This document shows, one piece after another, positions 38,266 to 46,181 of a stretch of DNA of 64,000 nt. The position numbers and the translations under genes are program-made. The notes beneath the pieces were generated by a model that was not told where the DNA came from, made no database searches, and saw nothing but the letters and a program-made list of their open reading frames with translations. This DNA comes from Leifsonia shinshuensis (GTDB taxonomy: Bacteria > Actinomycetota > Actinomycetes > Actinomycetales > Microbacteriaceae). The stretch is from assembly GCF_022606355.1 (NCBI RefSeq), contig NZ_JAHHZQ010000006.1, positions 62,001 through 126,000 on the forward strand. Direction: 5' to 3'. Positions within the stretch are counted from its first letter, which is position 1. Each line of letters starts with the position of its first letter.

Positions 38266-39288
38266 ATGAGCGGACGCGAACGCATCGTGGTGCAGCAATC
38301 GTTCCCTGCACCGCGGCCGACGACCAACCCGTACATCGTCATGCTCCTCGACAGCCTGCGCTCGACGCCGGGGCTCGAGGTGCGCACGTTCGGCTGGCGG
38401 TCGGCGCTGCTCGGCAGGTACGACGTCTTCCACGCGCACTGGCCGGAGATCCTCGTCTCCGGGCACAGCCCGCTCAAGTCGCTGGTGCGGCAGGGCCTCA
38501 CCGCTCTGCTGCTGCTGCGGCTGGCGATCACCCGCACGCCGATCGTCCGGACGATGCACAACCTCCAGCTCCCGCAGGGCATCTCGCGGCGGGAGCGTGC
38601 CCTGCTGCGCTGGTTCGACCGCCGGACCGCGCTGCGCATCGGGCTCAACCCGACGACGCCCTTCCCGCCGGGCTCGGCGCACGCGACGATCCTGCACGGC
38701 GACTACCGGAAATGGTTCGCGCCCTACCCGCACCCCGAGCGCGAGCCCGGCCGGGTCGGCTACTTCGGGCTCATCCGCCGGTACAAGGGCGTGGAGGAGC
38801 TGTTGGAGGTCTTCGCCGACCTCCCGGGCGACGGTCTGAGGCTGACCGTGGCCGGCCGGCCGTCCAGCGACGAGCTGGCGGAGTCGGTGCGCGATCTCGC
38901 GGCGCGCGACTCCCGCATCACCGCGCGGCTGGTCTTCCTGGAGGATGCGGACATCGCCGACCTCGTCGGGCGCTCGCAGCTCATCGTTCTGCCGTACCGC
39001 GACATGCACAACTCGGGCGGCGTGCTCGCCGCGCTCTCGCTCGACCGGCCGGTGCTGGTGCCGGACAATGCCACGACGGAGGCGCTGGCCCGGGAGGTCG
39101 GCGAGCAGTGGGTGCTGCGGTACGACGCGTTGACGCCGCAGGTGCTGGGCGCGGCGATCACGCGGGCCGCGACGATCCCCGCGGACGCGCGCCCCGACCT
39201 CAGCGCCCGCAGCTGGTCCGCAACCGGCACCCTCCACCGCGATGCCTACGCCCAAGCCGTGGCCCGAAGGGCACGCAAGCGCCCCTAA
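38266..39288 (+). CDS. glycosyltransferase (GT4 family, mannosyltransferase-like)
   Basis: A 340-aa GT-B glycosyltransferase. DVFHAHWPEIL and TPIVRTMHNLQLPQG are in the N-domain, GYFGLIRRYKGVEELLEVFADLPGDGLRLTVAGRPS opens the C-domain, and LPYRDMHNSGGVLAALSLDRPVLVPDNATTEAL is the donor-binding segment. Several EPS beta-1,4-mannosyltransferase-like proteins share this HW/HN pattern, but the sugar is not provable. Its last codons overlap the opposing glycosyltransferase by 4 nt, and the overlap lies inside a family C palindrome. Single gene, divergent from the GT4 at 38126. Confidence 0.78.
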   Translation: MSGRERIVVQQSFPAPRPTTNPYIVMLLDSLRSTPGLEVRTFGWRSALLGRYDVFHAHWPEILVSGHSPLKSLVRQGLTALLLLRLAITRTPIVRTMHNLQLPQGISRRERALLRWFDRRTALRIGLNPTTPFPPGSAHATILHGDYRKWFAPYPHPEREPGRVGYFGLIRRYKGVEELLEVFADLPGDGLRLTVAGRPSSDELAESVRDLAARDSRITARLVFLEDADIADLVGRSQLIVLPYRDMHNSGGVLAALSLDRPVLVPDNATTEALAREVGEQWVLRYDALTPQVLGAAITRAATIPADARPDLSARSWSATGTLHRDAYAQAVARRARKRP

Positions 39289-39322
39289 AGCGCACTTTTG
39301 GGGGCGCTTGCGAGCCCCTCGG
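39264..39322. repeat. family C palindrome encoding the 3' ends of two convergent genes
   Basis: Arms 39264-39289 and 39297-39322 (CCGAAGGGCACGCAAGCGCC-type against its inverse) pair over 26 nt with few mismatches. Both neighbouring stop codons are inside: TAA at 39286-39288 on plus and TAG at 39285-39287 on minus. The element therefore codes for the last residues of both proteins. Confidence 0.8.
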
Positions 39323-40292
39323 CGGTCGCGGGTCGGGCGTACTCCTGCACGACCCCGCCGACGGCGGCGACGATCATGCCGACGCCGCGGTAGGCGGCGC
39401 GGGAGCCGCGCGCCTGGTGCACCTCCGACCGCGTGACGACACCGAGCGTGCAGCGCGCGACGCCACCGGCGACCCGCACCGCGCCTCCGACAGCGGCTTC
39501 CGCCCGCGCGGCCGCGGCCTGCAGCGGACCGCCCGCGAGCCGGATGCGGACCACAGCGGCGGAGTTGCCGTGGCTCAGCGCCCGCCGCAGCACCCATCGG
39601 CGGGTGATCCGGGAGGCCGGCACCAGATCGGTGACGACCGACTCGGCGCACCAGACCAGCCGGTAGCCGCGCGCCGCGAGCTGGCTGGTGAACAGGGTGT
39701 CCTCGCCGCCGCTCAGGCCGAGGTCGAGCGCGAATCGGAGCCCGCTCTCGCGCACCTGCTCGACGTCGAGCAGCACGTTGTTCGACGCCGACACCCCGAG
39801 CGCGGTCCCGGTTGGCCAGGTGCGGCGCACGAAGAACCGCCCGGCCAGGATCCACGAGGACGGCGGCACCTCGTACTCGGGGTCGACCCAGCCCTGGACG
39901 AGAGCGGCGCCGGTGTCGCGCTGCACCCGCACGAGCTCGCGCAGCCAGCCCGGGCGGGGTCTCTCGTCGTCGTCGATGAACGCGAGGAGCCGGGCGTCGG
40001 CCGCCTCGTCGAGTGCGCGGTTGCGAGCTGCCGCGATTCCGGGCTGCGTCTCGTGCGTGTAGCGGATCGTGACGGGCTCCGACGCGGCGGCGGCCACGGC
40101 TGCCGCGGCCTCCACCTCGTCGCGGGCGCTGCCGTCGGGGTCGTTGTCCACCACCACGATCGCGGTCCGCGTGGCACCTGCGGCGTCGAGCTCCCGCGCC
40201 TGCTCTACGAGCAGGGGGAGGAGCGCAGCCAGCTTCTGCGGACGGCGGAAGGTCGGCACGGCGATGATGACGGGGGCGCGGTGCTCGGCCAT
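39285..40292 (-). CDS. glycosyltransferase family 2
   Basis: A 335-aa GT-A enzyme. The start VIIAVPTFRRPQKLAALLPLL, the nucleotide site VVVDNDPDGSA and the metal-binding FIDDDERPRPGW (DxD equivalent, residues ~113-124) are present, followed by the acceptor-region GGEDTLFTSQL, the second Asp/Glu motif. The C-terminal ~90 residues look amphipathic and may associate with the membrane. ATG 40292 is divergent from the next glycosyltransferase (84-nt spacer). The last ~15 residues (SAPKSAL) are encoded inside the palindrome. Sugar and linkage unknown. Confidence 0.8.
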   Translation of the reverse strand: MAEHRAPVIIAVPTFRRPQKLAALLPLLVEQARELDAAGATRTAIVVVDNDPDGSARDEVEAAAAVAAAASEPVTIRYTHETQPGIAAARNRALDEAADARLLAFIDDDERPRPGWLRELVRVQRDTGAALVQGWVDPEYEVPPSSWILAGRFFVRRTWPTGTALGVSASNNVLLDVEQVRESGLRFALDLGLSGGEDTLFTSQLAARGYRLVWCAESVVTDLVPASRITRRWVLRRALSHGNSAAVVRIRLAGGPLQAAAARAEAAVGGAVRVAGGVARCTLGVVTRSEVHQARGSRAAYRGVGMIVAAVGGVVQEYARPATAEGLASAPKSAL

Positions 40293-40376
40293 GCAGGGTC
40301 CTCACGGGCTTCGGTGGGTCTCCATGCTCACACAGGTATAGGCTTCACGCCAGCGTGGCGAGCGGGAGGGGATTCG

Positions 40377-41336
40377 ATGGCGGGGGCCGGTGGCGGGGAG
40401 GGGCTCGAGCCGTTCGCGGGTCTCGCTGTCGTCGTCGTCGGCTACGGATCGTCCCGCCTCCTGAGCGCCAACCTCGCGCCCCTGACCCGTACGCTCCCCG
40501 GTGCGATCGCCGTGGTCGTCGACAACCGCACGACCGACGACGAGCGCGGGCGGATGCGGGCGCTGGCCGCCGACGAGGGCTGGCTGCTGGTCGAGCCGGA
40601 CGGCAATCTCGGCTTCGGTCCCGGCATGAACGCGGGCGTGGCGGTGGCGCGGGAGGCCGGGGCCGACGCGCTCCTGCTCCTGAACCCGGACGCGACCATC
40701 GAGCCGGACGCGGTGGCGACCCTGCTCGGCGTGGTCCGCGCCGATCCGGACGCGCTGGTCGCCCCGCGCATCCTGCGCCCGGACGGCAGCGTCTGGTTCG
40801 ACGGCTCCGACCTGCACCTCGGCGACGGCCGGATCTCGGCCACCCGCAAGCGCGAGCAGCTCGGGGTGCGCGACGCCGAGCTCTGGCTGAGCGGCGCCTG
40901 CCTCGTGCTGTCGGCCGCGCTGTGGGAGCGCGTCGGCGGCTTCGGCGACGGCTACTTCCTCTACTGGGAGGACGTGGAGCTGTCGTACCGGGCACGCCGG
41001 GCGGGCGCGCGGGTGCTCGTCGTGCCGGAGGCCTCGGCCGTGCACGCGGAGGGCGGCACCCAGGGCGAGGGCCACGAGCGCAGCGGCGAGGCGAAGTCGG
41101 AGACCTACTACTACTTCAACATCCGCAACCGGCTGGTGTTCGCCGCGCGCAACCTCGACGCCTCGAGCGTGCGACGGTGGCGGCGCGCGAGTCTCCCGAT
41201 CGCGTACGAGGTGCTGTTGCAGGGCGGCAGGCGGCAGTTCCTGCGTCCCGTCGTGCCGCTGCGCGCCGCGTTCCGCGGGGTGCGCGACGGTCTGCGCGCG
41301 TCGCGTGCGCCGGCCCCAGACCGCGTCGGCAGGTGA
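40377..41336 (+). CDS. glycosyltransferase family 2, rhamnosyltransferase-like
   Basis: A 319-aa GT2 enzyme. VVVVGYGSSRLLSANL opens the fold; NLGFGPGMNAGVAVAREAGADALLLLNPDATIEPD contains the conserved NxGFxxGxN and DxD-type (NPDA) metal motif typical of WcaA/RfbF-like rhamnosyl- and galactofuranosyltransferases; GDGYFLYWEDVELSYRARRAG is the ED acceptor-base motif. GGGAGGGG precedes ATG 40377. The following 181-nt gap contains a GAGGATTTCTC promoter-like element for the next operon, so this gene probably forms its own transcript. Confidence 0.82.
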   Translation: MAGAGGGEGLEPFAGLAVVVVGYGSSRLLSANLAPLTRTLPGAIAVVVDNRTTDDERGRMRALAADEGWLLVEPDGNLGFGPGMNAGVAVAREAGADALLLLNPDATIEPDAVATLLGVVRADPDALVAPRILRPDGSVWFDGSDLHLGDGRISATRKREQLGVRDAELWLSGACLVLSAALWERVGGFGDGYFLYWEDVELSYRARRAGARVLVVPEASAVHAEGGTQGEGHERSGEAKSETYYYFNIRNRLVFAARNLDASSVRRWRRASLPIAYEVLLQGGRRQFLRPVVPLRAAFRGVRDGLRASRAPAPDRVGR

Positions 41337-41360
41337 ACGCCCCCCTAACGGGGGAGCAAC

Positions 41361-41380
41361 AATTGAGGATTTCTCGTCAT
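41361..41380 (+). promoter_or_regulatory. AATTGAGGATTTCTCGTCAT element, EPS operon promoter
   Basis: Lies 138 nt before the GT4 ATG at 41518. It matches AATTAGTGAGGATTTGTCAT at 28942 and the inverse at 55307-55326. A CCCCC/GGGGG hairpin precedes it (41341-41354), possibly ending the previous transcript. Confidence 0.5.
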
Positions 41381-41517
41381 AGACTGGGCGCGCAACAGAG
41401 ACCCGACCCTGATGCACCCGACAGCCGCCGACGGAGAACTCGCCTTCGTTCGCCGCCGCTGTCCTCCTCGTCACGTCGGGCCACCCGAGAACGACCGACG
41501 AGAACGAGAGAAGTCCG

Positions 41518-42762
41518 ATGCACAGTGGGGGAACTGAGCTCAGCATCGCGCTGGTGGGGACGCGCGGCGTCCCGGCACGCTACGGCGGTTTCGAGACCTG
41601 CGTCGACGAGGTCGGCACGCGTCTCGCCGAACGCGGCCACCGCGTCCGGGTCTACTGCCGGTCGCAGGAATCGGACCGTCCGGCCGAGTACCACGGGATG
41701 GAGCTCGTCCACCGCGGGGCGGTGCGCCGGCGCTCCCTCGAGACGCTCAGCCACAGCGGCCTCTCCGTCGCCCACCTGATGACGCACCGCACCGACGTCG
41801 CCATCGTCTTCAACGCGGCCAACTCGCCCTACCTCCCGCTGATCCGCGCCGCCCGCATCCCGGTCGCCACGCATGTCGACGGCCTCGAGTGGCGCCGCGA
41901 CAAATGGAAGGGCGCCGGCCGGCGGTACTACCGGATGGCCGAATCGGCCGCCGTGCGCTGGTCCGACGCCCTCATCGCCGACGCGCAGGGCATCGCCGAC
42001 TACTACCGCGACGAGTTCCGCGCAGACACCAGGCTCATCGCCTACGGGGCCCCGCGCATCGCCGGAGGCGACGACCTCCTCGCCACCGTGGACCTGGCTC
42101 CGCGCGGCTACCACCTCGTGGTCGCCCGCTTCGAGCCCGAGAACCACGTGCACACCATCGTGGACGGTTACCGGCGCAGTGGTGCGACGCTCCCACTCGT
42201 GGTGGTCGGGTCGGCGCCGTACGCCGACGAGTACACCAAGCGCGTGCACGCGCTCGCCGACGGGCGCGTGCGGTTCCTCGGCGGCGTCTGGGACCAGCAG
42301 CTCCTCGATCAGCTCTACGCCAACGCCCGCACCTACCTGCACGGTCACTCGGTGGGCGGCACCAACCCTTCGCTGCTGCGGGCGATCGGCGCGGGCACCC
42401 CCACGATCGCGTACGACGTCGTCTTCAACCGCGAGGTGCTCGGCCCGGCCGGCGCCTACTTCGACGCCGAGGACGACCTCGCGCGGCGGCTGGAGGACGC
42501 GGAAGCCGTCGTCGACGACAGCCCATTGCGCGACCGCACCCGCGCACGCGCCCTCGACTACGACTGGGACGACGTCGCCGACCGATACGAGTCGCTGTGC
42601 CACGACCTGGCCGACCACGTCCAGGTGCGCAGCCACCGCCCGTTCGCCTCGCAGCGCGTCGGCGGCCAGCGATCCCGGACCCGCACGGCGCAGGCGGCGG
42701 CGAGCCGGGCGGAGCAGGAGCACACCCCGAGTCAGCACACCGCAGAGACGGCCCGGCCATGA
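41518..42762 (+). CDS. glycosyltransferase with DUF1972 domain (GT4, rhamnosyltransferase-like)
   Basis: A 414-aa glycosyltransferase. The N-terminus IALVGTRGVPARYGGFETCVDEVGTRL is the DUF1972 signature found in WchF/RgpA-like beta-1,4-rhamnosyltransferases that act second in EPS repeat units. The GT-B C-domain follows with YHLVVARFEPENHVHTIVDGY and GHSVGGTNPSLLRAIGAGTPTIAYD, including the conserved donor-binding Glu/Thr cluster. The C-terminal ~50 residues are disordered (QRSRTRTAQAAASRAEQEHTP). Start ATG 41518 after GAGAGAAG. It overlaps the CDP-alcohol transferase by 4 nt, first gene of a plus-strand operon running to 45893. Confidence 0.83.
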   Translation: MHSGGTELSIALVGTRGVPARYGGFETCVDEVGTRLAERGHRVRVYCRSQESDRPAEYHGMELVHRGAVRRRSLETLSHSGLSVAHLMTHRTDVAIVFNAANSPYLPLIRAARIPVATHVDGLEWRRDKWKGAGRRYYRMAESAAVRWSDALIADAQGIADYYRDEFRADTRLIAYGAPRIAGGDDLLATVDLAPRGYHLVVARFEPENHVHTIVDGYRRSGATLPLVVVGSAPYADEYTKRVHALADGRVRFLGGVWDQQLLDQLYANARTYLHGHSVGGTNPSLLRAIGAGTPTIAYDVVFNREVLGPAGAYFDAEDDLARRLEDAEAVVDDSPLRDRTRARALDYDWDDVADRYESLCHDLADHVQVRSHRPFASQRVGGQRSRTRTAQAAASRAEQEHTPSQHTAETARP

Positions 42763-43529
42763 GCGGCTCGGCGATCGAGAGTCCCGCGCCGGCGCCCCGG
42801 GAGTCGTACGGCTCCGTGCTCCGGAGGCTGTCGGCGGCGCAGAAGCCGGCCGCCCGCAGTGCGCCGGCCTACTCCCGCTTCGTCAACCGGCGCCTCGGCC
42901 GGTACATCACGGCCTGGGCGTACCTGGCCCACCTCACACCGAACGCGGTCACCGCGATCAGTGCGGTGTGGACCTTCGCCGCGATCGTCCTCCTGATCGT
43001 GCTTCCGGCGTCGTGGGGGCTCGGTATCGCGGTCGCCGTCCTCCTGCTGGTCGGCTACGCCTTCGACAGCGCAGACGGTCAGCTCTCCCGGCTCACCGGT
43101 CGCAGCAGCCCGGCGGGCGAGTGGCTCGACCACATGGTCGATGCCACCAAGGTCGTCAGCATGCCGCTGGCGCTGCTCGTCGGCTTCTACCTCCACCGCA
43201 CGGTCGCGGTCGGCTGGCTCGTCGTCCCGCTGGTCTCGGCGGTGGTGGCGTCCGTGCTGTTCTTCGGGATGATCCTGACCGAGCAGCTGCGTCGCCGCAC
43301 GGGGGCCGTGCCGTTGGCCGAGGACCTCCCCGGCCGTCCGTCGTGGCTGCGCGCCGTGCTGGTGCTGCCGATGGACTACGGGGTGCTCTGCGTCTCGTTC
43401 GTGCTGCTGGGCTGGCTGCCCGGCTTCCTCGTGGTGTACACGCTCATCGTGATCGCCACCGCACTCTTCCTCCTGGCCGCCGCGGCCAGGTGGTTCCACG
43501 AACTCCGCGGTGAAGGGAGTCCATCATGA
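42759..43529 (+). CDS. CDP-alcohol phosphatidyltransferase family protein
   Basis: A 256-aa membrane enzyme with six predicted helices. The full motif D-x2-D-G-x2-S/A-R-x8-G-x3-D-x3-D is visible: Asp103, Asp106, Gly107, Arg111, Gly120, Asp124 and Asp128. Such enzymes move a phospho-alcohol from a CDP-alcohol to an acceptor, usually in lipid synthesis; placement inside an EPS operon and the TagD-like enzyme at 28477 suggest a phospho-polyol decoration of glycan or lipid carrier. It starts 4 nt inside the upstream glycosyltransferase gene and its own stop overlaps the next gene by 4 nt. Confidence 0.78.
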   Translation: MSGSAIESPAPAPRESYGSVLRRLSAAQKPAARSAPAYSRFVNRRLGRYITAWAYLAHLTPNAVTAISAVWTFAAIVLLIVLPASWGLGIAVAVLLLVGYAFDSADGQLSRLTGRSSPAGEWLDHMVDATKVVSMPLALLVGFYLHRTVAVGWLVVPLVSAVVASVLFFGMILTEQLRRRTGAVPLAEDLPGRPSWLRAVLVLPMDYGVLCVSFVLLGWLPGFLVVYTLIVIATALFLLAAAARWFHELRGEGSPS

Positions 43530-44245
43530 CTCAGGGAAACGAGCCGGGCGACGAGCCCGGCCAGGCCCCGGAGGCCCGCCCGACCGCCCCGTCGAAGCGG
43601 CGGCGCACCCTGCTGATCATCGGCGGCGCCGTTGCCGCGGCGGTCATCGTCGCCGGCATCGCGGTCGCGGCGATCCACGGGGCGACACCGCAGCCGGGCA
43701 AGGGCGTCGCGAACGCGCTCGACCCGGTCGCGACCCAACTGCCCCGGCCCTCGGACACACCGGTCGGGACGCCTTCGGCCGGAGCGACCGAGGTGCCCCC
43801 GACCGCCGCCCCCGCGAAGCCGGGCACCGGCACGCTCGACGCGCGGTACGGCGGCGTCGTCGCGAGCACGGCCGCGGTCTCCCAGAACGTGAAGACGCCC
43901 GGCGGTCTCACCGCCAAGGTGACCTCGGTGCAGGCCTACACCGCCACCGCGACCCGGCCGGGGGAGGTCAGCGGGCCGGCCGTCAAGGTCACGCTGACGC
44001 TCGTCAACGACACCGGATCGGTCTTCCCGGTCTCCACGGCGACGGTCAACGCCTACTACGGGTCGGCCTCCACCCCCGCCTCGTCGGTGGACGGCGACAG
44101 CGCCTCCAAGCCGTTCACCGGCACGCTGAAGGCCGGAGCGACGGCGACCGCCGTCTACGTCTTCACCGTGCCCGCCGCCGATTCCGGTGACGTGACCCTC
44201 ACGCTCAGCGACCAGGCGGGCGCGCAACTCGTGGTCTTCAAATGA
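43526..44245 (+). CDS. membrane-anchored protein with extracellular beta-rich domain
   Basis: A 239-aa protein of unknown function. A basic, Pro-rich 26-residue tail precedes one transmembrane helix (TLLIIGGAVAAAVIVAGIAVAAI), then a Pro/Thr linker (~residues 55-95) and a beta-rich domain (residues ~105-239) resembling DUF4352-type Ig-like proteins, for example VKVTLTLVNDTGSVFPVSTATVNAYYG. The domain faces outward. It overlaps the CDP-alcohol transferase by 4 nt, so it belongs to the EPS operon and may act as a wall-side partner. A 115-nt gap follows before the BY-kinase gene. Confidence 0.6.
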   Translation: MTQGNEPGDEPGQAPEARPTAPSKRRRTLLIIGGAVAAAVIVAGIAVAAIHGATPQPGKGVANALDPVATQLPRPSDTPVGTPSAGATEVPPTAAPAKPGTGTLDARYGGVVASTAAVSQNVKTPGGLTAKVTSVQAYTATATRPGEVSGPAVKVTLTLVNDTGSVFPVSTATVNAYYGSASTPASSVDGDSASKPFTGTLKAGATATAVYVFTVPAADSGDVTLTLSDQAGAQLVVFK

Positions 44246-44360
44246 TGGCAGCGCGGACGAAGGCACTGGCAGAGGTGGAGTCGATCATGCCTAGGATGGC
44301 CTCGACAGCGCGCGCCGAGCGCGGGACACCGTCACACGGGATCGGACGGGAGGGGCTCCG

Positions 44361-45893
44361 ATGAACTCCAAGAAGTACGGACAGGCGTTCCGGAGGTTCT
44401 GGTACGTCGTGGTGATCGCCACGATCGTCGGCGCCATCGCGGGTTACGGACTCTCCCAGCTGGCGACCCCGGTCTACACGGCGACCTCCTCCCTGTACTT
44501 CTCGCTGAGCTTCGCCGGCACCGCGACCGATCTGAGCCAGGGGGCGACCTACACGCAGAACCAGATGCTCTCGTTCGCGCAGCTCGCCGAGTCGCCCGCC
44601 GTGCTGCAGCCGGTGATCGACGACCTGAACCTCGCGGAGACGCCCGCCCAGCTCGCGAGCGCGATCACGGTGAGCACGCCGCAGAACACGGTCATCCTCC
44701 AGATCGCGGTCGCCGACACCAGCCCGAAGCAGGCCGCCGCCATCGCGAACGCCGTCGCCGCGAACCTCAGCAGCACGGTCGAGCAGATCGCGCCCAAGTC
44801 GGCCACCGACAGGGCGACGGTCACGGTGCGCGTCATCGCCCACGCGGCCGTCCCGGATGCGGCGTCGTCCCCCAACATCCGCCTCAACGTGCTCTCCGGC
44901 CTCCTGCTCGGCCTCATCGTCGGAGCGCTCATCGTCGTGCTGCGCGAGACCTTCGACACGCGTGTGCACAACGCCGAGACGGCTGTGGAGGTCGCCAAGG
45001 CGCCGCTCGTCGGCTCGATCCCGCGCGAACGCGGCAGCCATCCCGGGCTGGTGCTCGTGGAGTCTCCGCTCTCGGTGGGCTCAGAGGCCTACCGACAACT
45101 GCGTTCGAACCTCGAGTTCGTCACGCTCGGCTCCCCGAACCGGGCGATCGTCGTGACGTCGTCGGTCCCAGGAGAGGGCAAGTCGATCATCTCTGCCAAC
45201 GTCGCGATGGCGCTGGCCGAGACCGGGCAGCGCGTCCTGCTGATCGACGCCGACCTCCGTCGCCCGATGATCGCCACCTACAGCGGGCTCGCGGGCGCCG
45301 CGGGCCTGACCTCGGTGCTGGCCGGGCGGGCGGAGTTCGAGGAGGTCGTGCAGCGCTGGGGCGAGGGCGAGCTCTACGTGCTCGCCTCCGGGCCGATCCC
45401 GCCGAACCCGAGCGAGCTGCTTTCGTCGCGCAGGATGGCGGACCTGCTGGCGCGGCTGCGCACGGAGTACGACACCGTGGTCATCGACACGGCGCCGCTC
45501 GGCTCGGTCGCCGATGCGTCGATCCTCGCGCGCCAGGTGGATGGGGCGCTGGTCGTCGTCGACCGCACCCAGGTGCGTCGGCAGCAGCTCGCGCAGACCA
45601 TCGACTCGCTCGAGAAGTCGGGTGCGGCGGTCCTGGGCATCGTGCTCAACCGCATCCACACCCGCGGGCAGCGCGGTGCCTACTACACGCCGGAGCAGCC
45701 GCAGCGGCGGCTCGGGCTCCCGACCCGCAAGACCGGGGAGCACGAGGCGGCGAACGCCAAGCCGGGCGCGGAGCGCGCGAAGGGATCGCGCGCCAAGCCC
45801 GCACAGGCGGACTCCGGCCCGCTCGCCGAGCCGGAGGCGGCCGAGCCGGACATCGTCGAGCCGGCCCCCGACACCGCCCGCACGTCCTCGTAG
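44361..45893 (+). CDS. Wzz / BY-type tyrosine kinase fusion (EPS chain-length regulator)
   Basis: A 510-aa protein joining a Wzz chain-length domain (TM helices ~14-36 and ~175-197, extracellular loop between) to a cytoplasmic BY-kinase. Walker A SSVPGEGKS is at residues 267-275, Walker A' LLIDADLRRP at ~293-302 and Walker B VVIDTAP at 373-379. The C-terminal tail is Ala/Glu/Lys-rich and unusually poor in Tyr: only YY in GAYYTPEQP (around residue 440) could serve as the autophosphorylation site, while most relatives have a Tyr cluster. Expected to control EPS length; the phosphatase at 28989 is its likely counterpart. Last gene of the plus-strand operon. Confidence 0.87.
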   Translation: MNSKKYGQAFRRFWYVVVIATIVGAIAGYGLSQLATPVYTATSSLYFSLSFAGTATDLSQGATYTQNQMLSFAQLAESPAVLQPVIDDLNLAETPAQLASAITVSTPQNTVILQIAVADTSPKQAAAIANAVAANLSSTVEQIAPKSATDRATVTVRVIAHAAVPDAASSPNIRLNVLSGLLLGLIVGALIVVLRETFDTRVHNAETAVEVAKAPLVGSIPRERGSHPGLVLVESPLSVGSEAYRQLRSNLEFVTLGSPNRAIVVTSSVPGEGKSIISANVAMALAETGQRVLLIDADLRRPMIATYSGLAGAAGLTSVLAGRAEFEEVVQRWGEGELYVLASGPIPPNPSELLSSRRMADLLARLRTEYDTVVIDTAPLGSVADASILARQVDGALVVVDRTQVRRQQLAQTIDSLEKSGAAVLGIVLNRIHTRGQRGAYYTPEQPQRRLGLPTRKTGEHEAANAKPGAERAKGSRAKPAQADSGPLAEPEAAEPDIVEPAPDTARTSS

Positions 45894-45916
45894 CGGCGCC
45901 GGCACTCGGCGCCGAC

Positions 45917-46129
45917 ATTCGTGACGAATCGCCACATTCGTGGCACGAATCGTGACATTCGTGACGAATCGCCACATTCGTGGCACGAATCATGACATTC
46001 GTGACGAATCGCAACATTCGTGGAACGAATCATGACATTCGTGACGAATCGCGACTTTCGTGGCACGAATCACGACATTCGTGACGAATCGCAACTTTCG
46101 TGGCACGAATCATGGCATTCGTGACGAAT
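45917..46129. repeat. family A palindrome array, 40-bp period, between convergent genes
   Basis: Six copies of ATTCGTGACGAAT start at 45917, 45957, 45997, 46037, 46077 and 46117; five 15-mers of the ATTCGTGGCACGAAT type lie between them (45936, 45976, 46016, 46056, 46096), with minor variants TTTCG at the fourth and fifth and GGAACG at the third. Every linker is 6 nt, so the period is exactly 40 bp and centres are 20 bp apart. Sits 23 nt after the BY-kinase stop and 52 nt before the Wzy-like stop. Confidence 0.93.
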
Positions 46130-46181
46130 CAGCGACGGGCTGACGGGCGCGGCCGACGTGCGCGGCGACGTGCCCTCGGTC

